Source of the DNA: Acidovorax delafieldii 2AN
GTDB lineage: Bacteria > Pseudomonadota > Gammaproteobacteria > Burkholderiales > Burkholderiaceae_C
Length of the DNA stretch: 32,470 nucleotides
Reading direction: 5' to 3'
Assembly: GCF_000175235.1 (NCBI RefSeq)
Contig: NZ_ACQT01000024.1
Coordinates: 1-32,470, forward strand
Notes under the pieces: generated by a model
Seen by the model: only the letters and a program-made list of their open reading frames with translations
The model's database searches: none
What the model was told of the DNA's origin: nothing
Shown here: piece by piece, positions 15,753 to 23,552 of the stretch
How positions within the stretch are numbered: position 1 is the stretch's first letter
Layout: every line of letters starts with the position of its first letter
Position numbers and translations under genes: made by a program

Positions 15753-16676
15753 TCAGGGCGCCGGCTGATCCGGCACGGGCGCGTCCGACGAGGGCAGGGC
15801 GCGGCCCAGCAGGTATTCGATGCAGGTGCGCACGGCCCGTGTCTGGTGCCGGTCGGGCATGTAGAGCATGAACATCTGCGTGCCGAAGATGCTCAACCGC
15901 CACTCGTCCAGTGTGGTCAGCACGTCGCCGCTGGCCACGGCGTCCTGTACCACGTAGTCAGGCACCAGCCCCACGCCCAGTCCGGCCAGGATGCCCTGGC
16001 GCAGGAATGGAAAGTGCTCGGAAATGAGCGTGGGCTCCAGCATCACTTCCTGGCGTTCGTCCCCGCGGTAGCCGCGCAGGCGCAGCTGTTTGCCCACCAC
16101 GCCCGAGGTGATGAGCGGTGCGGTGCGCAGCGCGTCCAGCGTGGGCGGCAGGCCGTGCGCCTGGGCATAGCTGCGCGAGGCGCAGGCAATGTAGCGCACG
16201 CGCCCCAGGTCGCGCGCCACCAGCGTGGGCGGGGGCTCGGGCATCACGCGGATGGCGATGTCCACCTCGTCGCGGATCAGGTCGTCCACCCGGTTCTCGA
16301 ATCGCACGTCGAGCACGATGCCGGGGTACAGGCGCTTGAAGTCGATCAGCCAGTCGGACATCACCATCTGCCCGTAGCCGCTGGGCACGCTTAGGCCCAC
16401 GCGGCCTTGCAGGCCCTGGCCCAGCGTGGCAATGGTTTCGCGCGCGGCCAGCATTTCGTTCTGGATGGCGCGACCGTGCGCATACAGGCGCAGCCCCACT
16501 TCGGTGGGTTCGACGCGCCGTGTGGTGCGGCGCACCAGCTGCACCCCGACCGATTTCTCCAGCTGGTGCAGGTGGTAGCTCACGTTGGCCCGCGTCATCT
16601 TGAGATTGCGCGCCGCCTGGCTCAGGTTGCCGGCGTCCAGGATGTCCACAAGCACGGTCAGAGAGGTGAGTTCCAT
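15753..16676 (-). CDS. LysR-family transcriptional regulator
   Basis: The 307-residue protein has the LysR winged helix-turn-helix at residues 1-60 (FVD-like opening MELTSLTVLVDILDAG, then LSQAARNLKMTRANVSYHL and VRRTTRRVEPTEVG). An effector-binding domain spans about residues 90-290 and includes SVPSGYGQMVMSDWL and LAGLGVGLVPDYVV. It is transcribed divergently from the acyl-CoA catabolic block across a 149-bp spacer carrying an operator-like palindrome over the promoter. The usual LysR logic therefore makes it the likely regulator of that block, with a pathway intermediate as effector. This is inference; the inducer cannot be told from the sequence. The ATG at 16676 is the natural start for the family. 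Confidence 0.94.
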   Translation of the reverse strand: MELTSLTVLVDILDAGNLSQAARNLKMTRANVSYHLHQLEKSVGVQLVRRTTRRVEPTEVGLRLYAHGRAIQNEMLAARETIATLGQGLQGRVGLSVPSGYGQMVMSDWLIDFKRLYPGIVLDVRFENRVDDLIRDEVDIAIRVMPEPPPTLVARDLGRVRYIACASRSYAQAHGLPPTLDALRTAPLITSGVVGKQLRLRGYRGDERQEVMLEPTLISEHFPFLRQGILAGLGVGLVPDYVVQDAVASGDVLTTLDEWRLSIFGTQMFMLYMPDRHQTRAVRTCIEYLLGRALPSSDAPVPDQPAP

Positions 16677-16732
16677 GGAGGGGTGGGGTGAAGTGGGCAG
16701 CTCGGAGGAACGGCTTGATCGTCAAAATGTAT

Positions 16733-16760
16733 TTGACAGTCTGTCAATCGTTAATGTAAT
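16733..16760 (+). promoter_or_regulatory. Sigma70-like promoter with overlapping operator palindrome for the catabolic block
   Basis: The -35 TTGACA (16733-16738), a 16-bp spacer and the -10 TGTAAT (16755-16760) form a near-consensus promoter 66 bp before the FadB-like start. TTGACA-GTC-TGTCAA (16733-16747) is a perfect inverted repeat covering the -35. A second TGTCAA is at 16761-16766 over the likely start site, and TTGA-TCG-TCAA is at 16715-16725. This is a plausible binding region for the divergent LysR protein. Confidence 0.65.
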
Positions 16761-16825
16761 TGTCAAGATTGTTTGCTAAACCAACAATCGGAAGCTGTTC
16801 CCCCAACCATTCCGGAGACCCCCGC

Positions 16826-18943
16826 ATGGGCGCAGCTACCCCCGCCACCGTTGTCACCACCGCCCGTGAAGGCGCCATCCTGGTCGTGACCGTCGATAAC
16901 CCGCCGGTCAACGCCCTCGGCGTGGCCGTGCGCCAGGGGCTGGCGGCCGCCATGGCCGCCGCGCAGGCCGACGACGGCATCGCCGGCGTGCTGCTGGTGG
17001 GGGCTGGCAAGGCCTTCATCGCAGGCGCGGATATCCGCGAGTTCGGCAAGCCCGCCATGTCTCCGTCGCTGCCCGAGGTGTGCCGCAGCATCGAAGATTG
17101 CACCAAGCCCGTGATTGCCGTGCTGCACGGCGCCGCGCTGGGCGGTGGGCTGGAGGTGGCGATGTCGGCCCACTACCGCCTGGCGCTGCCCGCAGCCAGC
17201 CTGGGCCTGCCCGAGGTGAACCTGGGCCTGCTGCCGGGTTCGGGCGGCACGCAGCGCGCCCCGCGCCTGATGGGCGTGAAGGCGGCCACCGAATTGATGC
17301 TCAGCGGCAAGCACCTGGGCGCCAAGGCGGCGCTGCAGGCCGGCCTGGTGGACCGCCTGGTGGAATCGGGCACCCCCGTGGCGGCCGGCCTGGCGTACGC
17401 CAACGAGCTGCTGGCGCAGAAGGCGCCCGTGCGCCGCACGCGCGACATCGCGATTGCCAACCCTTCGGGAGCGCTGGCCGACCTGGAGGCCCTGCGGGCT
17501 GATACCGCCAAGAAAACCCGCGGCCTGTTCTCGCCACTGAAAATCATCGAATGTGTGCAGGCGGCCGTGCAGTTGACGTTTGACGAGGGCCTGGCCCGCG
17601 AGCGCGCCCTGTTCCTGGAGTGCCTGGACAGCCCGCAGCGTGCCGGCCTGATCCATGCCTTCTTTGCCGAGCGCGAAACCGCCAAGATTCCGGAAGCCCA
17701 GGCCGCCCAGCCCCGCGCGTTCAAGACCCTCGCCATCATCGGCGGCGGCACCATGGGCGCTGGCATCACCGTGTCGGCCCTCGACGCTGGCTTCACCGTG
17801 ACCATGATCGAGCGCGATGCCGAATCCATCGCCCGCGGCCAGAAGAACGTGGAGAAGGTCTATGACGGCCTGATCGCCAAGGGCCGCATGACCGAAGAGG
17901 GCAAGGCCGCCACCATGGCGCGCTATACGCCCAGCACCTCGTACGACGAAATCGCCGATGTGGACCTGGTGATCGAGGCCGTGTTTGAAGACCTCGAGGT
18001 CAAGAAGGCCGTGTTCAAGGAACTCGACCGCGTGTGCAAGAAGGGCGCCGTGCTGGCCACCAACACCTCGTACCTGGACATCGACGCCATCGCTGCCGCC
18101 ACCAGCCGCCCCCAGGATGTGATCGGCCTGCACTTCTTCAGCCCGGCCAACATCATGAAGCTGCTGGAGATCGTGGTGCCCGCCAAGGTGAGCGCCGACG
18201 TGGTGGCCACGGCCTTCGAGTTGGCCAAGAAGCTCAAGAAGGTGCCCGTGCGCGCCGGCGTGTGCGACGGCTTCATCGGCAACCGCATCCTCGCCGTGTA
18301 CAAGCAGGCCGCCGACTACCTGATGGAAGACGGCGCCAGCCCCTATGAGATCGACGAGGCCGTGCGCGGCTTTGGCTTTGCCATGGGCCCTTTCCAGGTC
18401 ACCGACCTGGCCGGCGGCGACATCGGCTGGGCCACGCGCAAGCGCCGCGCCGCCACGCGCGACCCCAAGGCGCGCTATGTGGAGGTGGCCGACCGCATCT
18501 GTGAGCGCGGCTGGTTCGGCCAGAAGACCGGCCGGGGCTTTTACCTGTACCCGCAAGGCGCGCGCGTGGGCCAGCCCGACCCCGAAGTGCTGGCCATCGT
18601 GGATGCCGAGCGCGCCAAGAAGGGCGTCACCCCGCGCCAGTTCACGCCCGAGGAAATCATGCGCCGCTACATGGCCGCCATGGTCAACGAAGGCGCCAAG
18701 GTGGTGGAAGAGGGCATTGCTCTGCGCCCGCTGGATGTGGACGTGACCTTCCTGTCCGGCTACGGCTTTCCGCGCTTTCGCGGCGGCCCGATGAAGTGGG
18801 CCGACATGCAGGGCCTGCCCCAGGTGCTGGCCGACATCCAGGCCTTCGAGAAGGAAGACCTGCTGTTCTGGAAGCCCGCGCCCCTGCTTGTGAAGCTGGT
18901 GGCCGAGGGCAAGAACTTCGACAGCCTGAACAAGGCGGCCTGA
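16826..18943 (+). CDS. Bifunctional enoyl-CoA hydratase / 3-hydroxyacyl-CoA dehydrogenase (FadB/PimF-like)
   Basis: The 705-residue fusion performs two steps of beta-oxidation: hydration of a 2-enoyl-CoA and NAD-dependent oxidation of the 3-hydroxyacyl-CoA. The crotonase domain (about 1-190) has the oxyanion-hole segments FIAGADIREF and GAALGGGLEVA and both catalytic glutamates, Glu110 and Glu130. The NAD-binding domain starts about residue 301 with TLAIIGGGTMGAGI. The dehydrogenase pair His436 (LHFFSPA) and Glu448 are present, and the C-terminal half-repeat runs to the end. The ATG at 16826 follows GGAGACC. An upstream non-ATG extension was not used. It is the first gene of the block. The closest functional analogy is PimF of pimeloyl-CoA degradation, and substrate chain type is inferred from the neighbours. 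Confidence 0.93.
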   Translation: MGAATPATVVTTAREGAILVVTVDNPPVNALGVAVRQGLAAAMAAAQADDGIAGVLLVGAGKAFIAGADIREFGKPAMSPSLPEVCRSIEDCTKPVIAVLHGAALGGGLEVAMSAHYRLALPAASLGLPEVNLGLLPGSGGTQRAPRLMGVKAATELMLSGKHLGAKAALQAGLVDRLVESGTPVAAGLAYANELLAQKAPVRRTRDIAIANPSGALADLEALRADTAKKTRGLFSPLKIIECVQAAVQLTFDEGLARERALFLECLDSPQRAGLIHAFFAERETAKIPEAQAAQPRAFKTLAIIGGGTMGAGITVSALDAGFTVTMIERDAESIARGQKNVEKVYDGLIAKGRMTEEGKAATMARYTPSTSYDEIADVDLVIEAVFEDLEVKKAVFKELDRVCKKGAVLATNTSYLDIDAIAAATSRPQDVIGLHFFSPANIMKLLEIVVPAKVSADVVATAFELAKKLKKVPVRAGVCDGFIGNRILAVYKQAADYLMEDGASPYEIDEAVRGFGFAMGPFQVTDLAGGDIGWATRKRRAATRDPKARYVEVADRICERGWFGQKTGRGFYLYPQGARVGQPDPEVLAIVDAERAKKGVTPRQFTPEEIMRRYMAAMVNEGAKVVEEGIALRPLDVDVTFLSGYGFPRFRGGPMKWADMQGLPQVLADIQAFEKEDLLFWKPAPLLVKLVAEGKNFDSLNKAA

Positions 18944-19023
18944 CACGGCGCGGTTCCAACGCAGGGGCCGACCGCCCTTGCCGTTTACGCACTTTTCAGG
19001 CGATTTGTGCCTGAGGTGCGCGT

Positions 19024-19058
19024 GAATCAAGCGCCATCAGCTATCAAAAACAAAGCAA
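19024..19058 (-). repeat. Partial, inverted copy of the hairpin repeat
   Basis: Read on the minus strand it contains TTTTTGATAGCTGATGGCGCTTG, that is, the GATAGCT block and the first stem half but no second half. It lies between the FadB-like and thiolase genes. Confidence 0.6.
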
Positions 19059-19081
19059 TTCGAGCCAACCAGGAGCCCGCC

Positions 19082-20263
19082 ATGCGCGAAGCCGTCATCG
19101 TTTCCACCGCCCGTACGCCGCTGGCCAAATCCCACCGCGGCGAGTTCAATGCCACGCCGGCCGCGCAGCTGGCGGCCTTTTCCGTCAAGGCCGCCGTCGA
19201 GCGCTCGGGGGTGGACCCGGCCCTGATCGAAGACCTGGTGCTTGGCTGCGGCAACCCCGACGGCTTCCAGGGCCGCAACCTGGGCCGCCAGACCGTGCTG
19301 CGCGCCGAGCTGCCACTGGCGATTGCGGGCACCACCATCACACGCTACTGCGCTTCGGGCCTGCAGGCCATCGCCGTGGCGGCGGGCCGCATCGTGGCGG
19401 AAGGGGTGGACGCCATGATTGCCGGCGGTGTGGAAACCATCTCGGGCCTGCGCCCGGGCAACAACCTGCCCACCGACATGGACCCCTGGCTGGTCGAGCA
19501 CAAGCCCGAGCTGTTCATGGCCATGATCGACACGGCCGATGTGGTGGCCAAGCGCTACGGCATTTCGCGCGAAGACCAGGATGCGTTCTCGCTGCAAAGC
19601 CAGCAGCGCACCGCTGCCGCGCAGTCGGCCGATCGCTTCAAAGATGAAATCATCGCCTGCGCCACGCGCATGGCCGAGAAGAACAAGGAAACGGGCGAGG
19701 TCACCTACCGCGACGTGGTCGCCACCCGAGACAACTGCAACCGACCCTCCACCACGCTCGAAGGGCTGCTGCAGCTCGAGCCCGTCAAGGGCCCCGGGCA
19801 ATTCGTCACGGCCGGCAATGCGTCGCAGCTCTCCGATGGTTCGTCGGCCTGCGTGCTGGTGGAAGCCCGGCAGGCCGAACGCCTGGGACTGCAACCGCTG
19901 GGGGCCCTGCGCGGCTTTGCCGTGGCCGGCTGCGAGCCCGACGAAATGGGCATCGGCCCGGTGTTTGCAGTGCCCAAGCTGCTCAAGCGCCACGGCCTCA
20001 CCGTGGATGACATCGGCCTGTGGGAGCTGAACGAGGCCTTTGCCTCGCAGGCCCTGTATTGCCAGCGCCGGCTCGGCATCCCCAATGAGCGCCTGAACGT
20101 CAACGGCGGCGCCATCTCCATTGGCCATCCGTTTGGTATGACGGGCGCCCGCCTGGCGGGCCACATCTTGCTCGAAGGCCGTCGCCGCAAGGCCAAGTAC
20201 GGCGTGGTGACCATGTGCATCGCGGGCGGTATGGGCGCAGCCGGGCTGTTTGAAATTTTCTGA
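19082..20263 (+). CDS. Acetyl-CoA acyltransferase (thiolase; PimB-like)
   Basis: This is a degradative thiolase of 393 residues that cleaves a 3-oxoacyl-CoA to acetyl-CoA and a shortened acyl-CoA. The nucleophile is Cys90 (TRYCASGLQAIA). NEAFASQ, His349 in GGAISIGHPFGMTGAR and the second cysteine Cys379 in MCIAGGMGAAG complete the active site. The ATG at 19082 is preferred over an in-frame upstream start (19007) because AGGAG precedes it and MREAVIVSTARTPLAKSHRG is the standard thiolase N-terminus. The upstream extension would translate a repeat. It lies 139 bp after the FadB-like gene and 9 bp before the dehydrogenase. In a pimeloyl-type route it would split 3-oxopimeloyl-CoA to glutaryl-CoA, an inference from the neighbours. 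Confidence 0.94.
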   Translation: MREAVIVSTARTPLAKSHRGEFNATPAAQLAAFSVKAAVERSGVDPALIEDLVLGCGNPDGFQGRNLGRQTVLRAELPLAIAGTTITRYCASGLQAIAVAAGRIVAEGVDAMIAGGVETISGLRPGNNLPTDMDPWLVEHKPELFMAMIDTADVVAKRYGISREDQDAFSLQSQQRTAAAQSADRFKDEIIACATRMAEKNKETGEVTYRDVVATRDNCNRPSTTLEGLLQLEPVKGPGQFVTAGNASQLSDGSSACVLVEARQAERLGLQPLGALRGFAVAGCEPDEMGIGPVFAVPKLLKRHGLTVDDIGLWELNEAFASQALYCQRRLGIPNERLNVNGGAISIGHPFGMTGARLAGHILLEGRRRKAKYGVVTMCIAGGMGAAGLFEIF

Positions 20264-20272
20264 AGGACATCC

Positions 20273-21469
20273 ATGGATCTGCAATTCACCCCAGAAGAAC
20301 AGGCATTTCGCGAGGAAGTGCGTGCGTTCTTGAAAGACAAGCTGCCTGCGCGCATCGCCAGCAAGGTCAAGGCAGGCCAGCGCCTGACCAAGGCCGATCA
20401 GGAGGAATGGCACGCCATCCTCAACGAACGTGGCTGGCTGGCCAACCACTGGCCCGAAGAGCACGGTGGCCCGGGCTGGAGCGCGGTGCAGAAGTTCATC
20501 TTCGACAACGAATGCGCCCTGGCCGGCGGCCCGCGCATCGTGCCCTTTGGCGTGAACATGCTGGGCCCGGTGCTGATCAAGTTCGGCAACGCTGCGCAAA
20601 AAAGCCACTGGCTGCCGCGCATCCTCAAGGGCGAGGACTGGTGGTGCCAGGGCTATTCCGAGCCCGGTGCGGGCTCGGACCTCGCTTCGGTCAAGACCAC
20701 GGCCGTGCGCGACGGTGACCATTACATCGTCAACGGCCAGAAGACTTGGACCACCCAGGGCCAGCACGCCAACATGATTTTCTGCCTGGTGCGCACCAAC
20801 CGCGAGGCCAAGGCACAGTCGGGCATCAGCTTCCTGCTGGTGGACATGAATACGCCTGGCGTGGAATTGCGCCCCATCCGCACGCTGGACGGTGACAAGG
20901 AAGTCAACGAGGTGTTCTTCACCGATGTGAAGGTGCCCGTGGAAAACCTGGTGGGCGAGGAGAACAAGGGCTGGACCTACGCCAAGTACCTGCTGACCTA
21001 CGAGCGCACGGGCATCGCCGGCGTGGGCTTTTGCGTGTCGGCGCTGGCCAAGCTCAAGGTCATCGCCGCCAAGGTGCACAAGAACGGCAAGCCGCTGGAC
21101 CAGGACCCGCTGTTCGCGGCGCGCATGGCGCGGGTCGAGATTGACCTGGAGAACATGAAGACCACCAACCTGCGCGTGATCGCCGCCGTGGCCGGTGGCG
21201 GTGTGCCGGGTGCGGAAAGCTCCATGCTCAAGATCCGTGGCACCGAGATCCGCCAGGAAATCCTGTCGCTGATCCGCCGTGCCATGGGGCCGTATGCAAC
21301 GCCCTTCATCGAGGAAGCCCAGTACGAGGGCTACAGCGCCGCCCCGGTCGGCCCCGAGGAGGCCGCCACGGCCGCCGCGAACTATTTCAACTACCGCAAG
21401 CTGTCGATCTTCGGCGGCTCCAACGAGATCCAGAAAAACATCATCTCCAAGATGATCCTGGGGCTGTAA
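20273..21469 (+). CDS. Acyl-CoA dehydrogenase, large subunit (PimC-like)
   Basis: This FAD enzyme introduces the 2,3 double bond into an acyl-CoA; the block encodes ETF as a likely electron acceptor. Length is 398 residues. The FAD/substrate segments GYSEPGAGSDLASVKT (about 127-142) and IVNGQKTWTTQGQHA (about 152-166) are present, and the C-terminus is RKLSIFGGSNEIQKNI. The canonical catalytic Glu of the MCAD type (the E of the YEG motif) is replaced by Gly381. A glutamate at the alternative IVD/LCAD position is present, Glu244 in LLTYERTGIAG. The overall pattern resembles the pimeloyl-CoA dehydrogenase large subunit. AAGGA precedes the start. It is followed by the small-subunit gene, so a heteromeric enzyme is likely. 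Confidence 0.92.
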   Translation: MDLQFTPEEQAFREEVRAFLKDKLPARIASKVKAGQRLTKADQEEWHAILNERGWLANHWPEEHGGPGWSAVQKFIFDNECALAGGPRIVPFGVNMLGPVLIKFGNAAQKSHWLPRILKGEDWWCQGYSEPGAGSDLASVKTTAVRDGDHYIVNGQKTWTTQGQHANMIFCLVRTNREAKAQSGISFLLVDMNTPGVELRPIRTLDGDKEVNEVFFTDVKVPVENLVGEENKGWTYAKYLLTYERTGIAGVGFCVSALAKLKVIAAKVHKNGKPLDQDPLFAARMARVEIDLENMKTTNLRVIAAVAGGGVPGAESSMLKIRGTEIRQEILSLIRRAMGPYATPFIEEAQYEGYSAAPVGPEEAATAAANYFNYRKLSIFGGSNEIQKNIISKMILGL

Positions 21470-21472
21470 GTA

Positions 21473-21560
21473 ATACCCCCTGAGTCGCTTCGCGCCTTCC
21501 CCCACGGGACGACACCCCCGCTGCGGGGCGGCCCTTGCTGGGGGGCCCTCGCGAAAGAGG
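21473..21560 (+). repeat. G+C-rich dispersed intergenic element between the two dehydrogenase genes
   Basis: The stretch begins ACCCCCTGAGTCGCTTCGCG and runs on with CCTTCCCCCACGGGACGACA, then CCGCTGCGGGGCGGCCCTTG and GGGGGGCCCTCGCG. It has several complementary segments (CCGC/GCGG, GGGCC/GGCCC). From memory, elements of this wording recur in intergenic regions of Comamonadaceae, and it has no coding character. It fills most of the 141-bp gap inside what is otherwise a tight operon. Confidence 0.6.
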
Positions 21561-21610
21561 CGATGCCAAGTGATCCGGATAGATGACCTGTTGGGTAGAA
21601 AGAATTTGCC

Positions 21611-22747
21611 ATGAATTTCACACACACCGAAGACCGCCGCATGCTGGCGGACACGCTGAACCGCTTTGTTTCCGAGCAGTACGGCATCGATACCCGCAAC
21701 GCCATCGCCTACGGCGAAGAGGGGCACAGCCCTGCGCTGTATGCGCAGTTTGCCGAACTGGGCGCCATCGGTGCGCTGTTTCCTGAAAGCGCCGGGGGCT
21801 TCGGCGGCGCGGGCTTTGACATCAGCGTGGTGTTTGAAAGCCTGGGCCGCGGCCTGGTGGCCGAGCCACTGGTGGGGGCGCTTGTGGTGGGCCAGGCGCT
21901 GATTGCCGCTGGCAGCGACGCGCAGAAGCAGCAGCTGGAGGGCATCATTGCCGGCGCCACCATTGCGGCCCTGGCCCACGACGAGCCGGGCAGCCACTAC
22001 GAGCTGGCGCATGTGGCCACCACGGCCACGCCCTCGAACGGCGGCTGGGTGCTCAAGGGTGCCAAGGGCGTGGTGGCCTTCGGCCAGAAGGCCGACCTGC
22101 TGCTGGTCTCGGCCCGCACCGCCGGCGCTGCGTTCGACGAGGCGGGCATCAGCCTGTTCCTCGTGCCCGGCGATGCCGCAGGCCTGGGCAAGCGCGGCTA
22201 CAGCCGCTTTGAAGGCGGGCGCGCGGCCGAAATCACGCTGGACAACGTCAAGGTGGGGGCCGATGCGCTGCTGGGTGCGCCAGGGCAGGGCCTGGCCGTG
22301 CTGGAGCGCATCACCGGCTATGCGCTGCTGGCGCTGGCGGCCGAATCGCTGGGCGCCATGGACGTGGCCAAGCAAAGCACGCTGGAATACCTGCAGACGC
22401 GCAAGCAGTTCGGTGTGCCGATCGGTTCGTTCCAGGCGCTGCAGCACCGCATGGCCGACCTGCTGCTGGAAGTGGAGCAGGCGCGTTCGGCGGTCATCAA
22501 TGCCGCCGACGCCATTGACAACGCCACGGGCCCGGCGCGCGAAAAGGCCCTGTCCGCCGCGAAATACACGGTGGGCTACGTGGGCACCAAGGTGGCGCAG
22601 GAGAGCATCCAGATGCACGGCGGCATCGGCATGACCTGGGAACTGCCCCTGGCCCATTACGCCAAGCGCCTGGTGATGATCGATCACCAGTTCGGCGACG
22701 AAGACCACCACCTGGAGCGCTTCATCGCTCTGGGACGCCAGGGCTGA
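21611..22747 (+). CDS. Acyl-CoA dehydrogenase, small subunit (PimD-like)
   Basis: This 378-residue acyl-CoA dehydrogenase homologue is paired with the preceding large subunit. It starts MNFTHTEDRRMLADTLNRFV and carries the domain segments LFPESAGGFGGAGFD, LAHDEPGSHYELAH and RKQFGVPIGSFQALQHRMAD. The C-terminal IQMHGGIGMTWELPLAHYAK segment is also present. The canonical catalytic Glu site near the C-terminus reads FGDEDHH, with Gly362 in place of Glu. Glu232 (LERITGYALL) is at the alternative position. In the pimeloyl-CoA dehydrogenases both subunits are needed, and the same is expected here. The next gene starts 4 bp after its stop. Confidence 0.9.
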   Translation: MNFTHTEDRRMLADTLNRFVSEQYGIDTRNAIAYGEEGHSPALYAQFAELGAIGALFPESAGGFGGAGFDISVVFESLGRGLVAEPLVGALVVGQALIAAGSDAQKQQLEGIIAGATIAALAHDEPGSHYELAHVATTATPSNGGWVLKGAKGVVAFGQKADLLLVSARTAGAAFDEAGISLFLVPGDAAGLGKRGYSRFEGGRAAEITLDNVKVGADALLGAPGQGLAVLERITGYALLALAAESLGAMDVAKQSTLEYLQTRKQFGVPIGSFQALQHRMADLLLEVEQARSAVINAADAIDNATGPAREKALSAAKYTVGYVGTKVAQESIQMHGGIGMTWELPLAHYAKRLVMIDHQFGDEDHHLERFIALGRQG

Positions 22748-22751
22748 AGCC

Positions 22752-23552
22752 ATGGACGCGCCGCTGCTGACCCGCCGCGATGGTGCCGTGCTGGTGCTGT
22801 CCAACAACAACGTGGCGGCACGCAATGCGCTGTCGCCTGAGTTCTATGCTGCGCTCACGACGGCGCTGCGCGAGGCTGCCGCCGACCCAGGTGTGGGCGC
22901 CATCGTGCTCACGGGCGAGGGCGGTCACTTCTGTTCGGGCGGCGACCTGCGCCAGCTGGCCAAGCGCCGCGAACTGCCTGTGCAGGAGCGCCGCGCCAAG
23001 CTCGAAGGCCTGCACGACCTCGTGCGCGCGGTGCGTGACTGCCCCAAGCCCGTCATTGCGGCAGTAGAGGGCGCGGCCGCTGGCGCCGGCCTCTCGCTGG
23101 CGCTGGCGTGCGACATGCTGGTGGCGGCGAAGAACGCTGTGTTCTCGGTGGCCTATGTGAAGGTGGGGCTCACGCCCGATGGGGGTGCCACGGCCTTCCT
23201 GGCAGAGTTCGTGTCGCGCCAGGTGCTGACCGAGCTGTGCCTGACCGGCGAGCGCATCAGCGGTGAGCGCCTGCACCAGCTCGGCCCCGTGAACCGCCTG
23301 GCCGAGCCGGGCACGGCGCTGGCCGAAGCCGTGACTCTGGCTGCCCAGGTTGCCGCAGGCCCCTCGCAGGCGATGGCCCGCATCAAGGACCTCTGCCGCC
23401 AGGCGCCGCGCAACACCCTCGAGCAGCAACTGGAACTGGAAGCGCAGCACATGGTGCGCTCGCAGGAAACGAACGAATCCCTCGAGGGCATCGGCGCTTT
23501 TCTCGACAAGCGCACACCCGACTATGCGAAGCTGCGCGGTCCCGCCGCCTGA
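22752..23552 (+). CDS. Crotonase-family protein, PaaG-like isomerase/hydratase
   Basis: The 266-residue crotonase fold protein has both oxyanion-hole segments (FCSGGDLRQLA, about 60-70, and GAAAGAGLSLALACD, about 107-121). The two glutamates of true enoyl-CoA hydratases are absent: the first position is Ser/Leu in GAGLSLA and the second lies in SVAYVKVGL. An aspartate follows in LTPDGGAT (Asp143), the arrangement of PaaG-type isomerases (HPDWGGT in E. coli PaaG). It therefore more likely moves a double bond or acts on an unusual acyl-CoA than duplicates the hydratase of the fusion protein. It starts 4 bp after the dehydrogenase and overlaps the CoA-transferase start by TGATG. Confidence 0.88.
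   Translation: MDAPLLTRRDGAVLVLSNNNVAARNALSPEFYAALTTALREAAADPGVGAIVLTGEGGHFCSGGDLRQLAKRRELPVQERRAKLEGLHDLVRAVRDCPKPVIAAVEGAAAGAGLSLALACDMLVAAKNAVFSVAYVKVGLTPDGGATAFLAEFVSRQVLTELCLTGERISGERLHQLGPVNRLAEPGTALAEAVTLAAQVAAGPSQAMARIKDLCRQAPRNTLEQQLELEAQHMVRSQETNESLEGIGAFLDKRTPDYAKLRGPAA

Noticed and set aside
16763-19030. 755-codon minus-strand open frame antisense to the FadB-like gene
   Set aside because: The plus-strand protein has complete catalytic motifs; the antisense frame has none.
19037-22825. 1262-codon minus-strand open frame across the thiolase and both dehydrogenases
   Set aside because: It covers three well-supported plus-strand genes in the codon-complementary frame; the His/Gly/Ala-rich translation is typical of such shadows.
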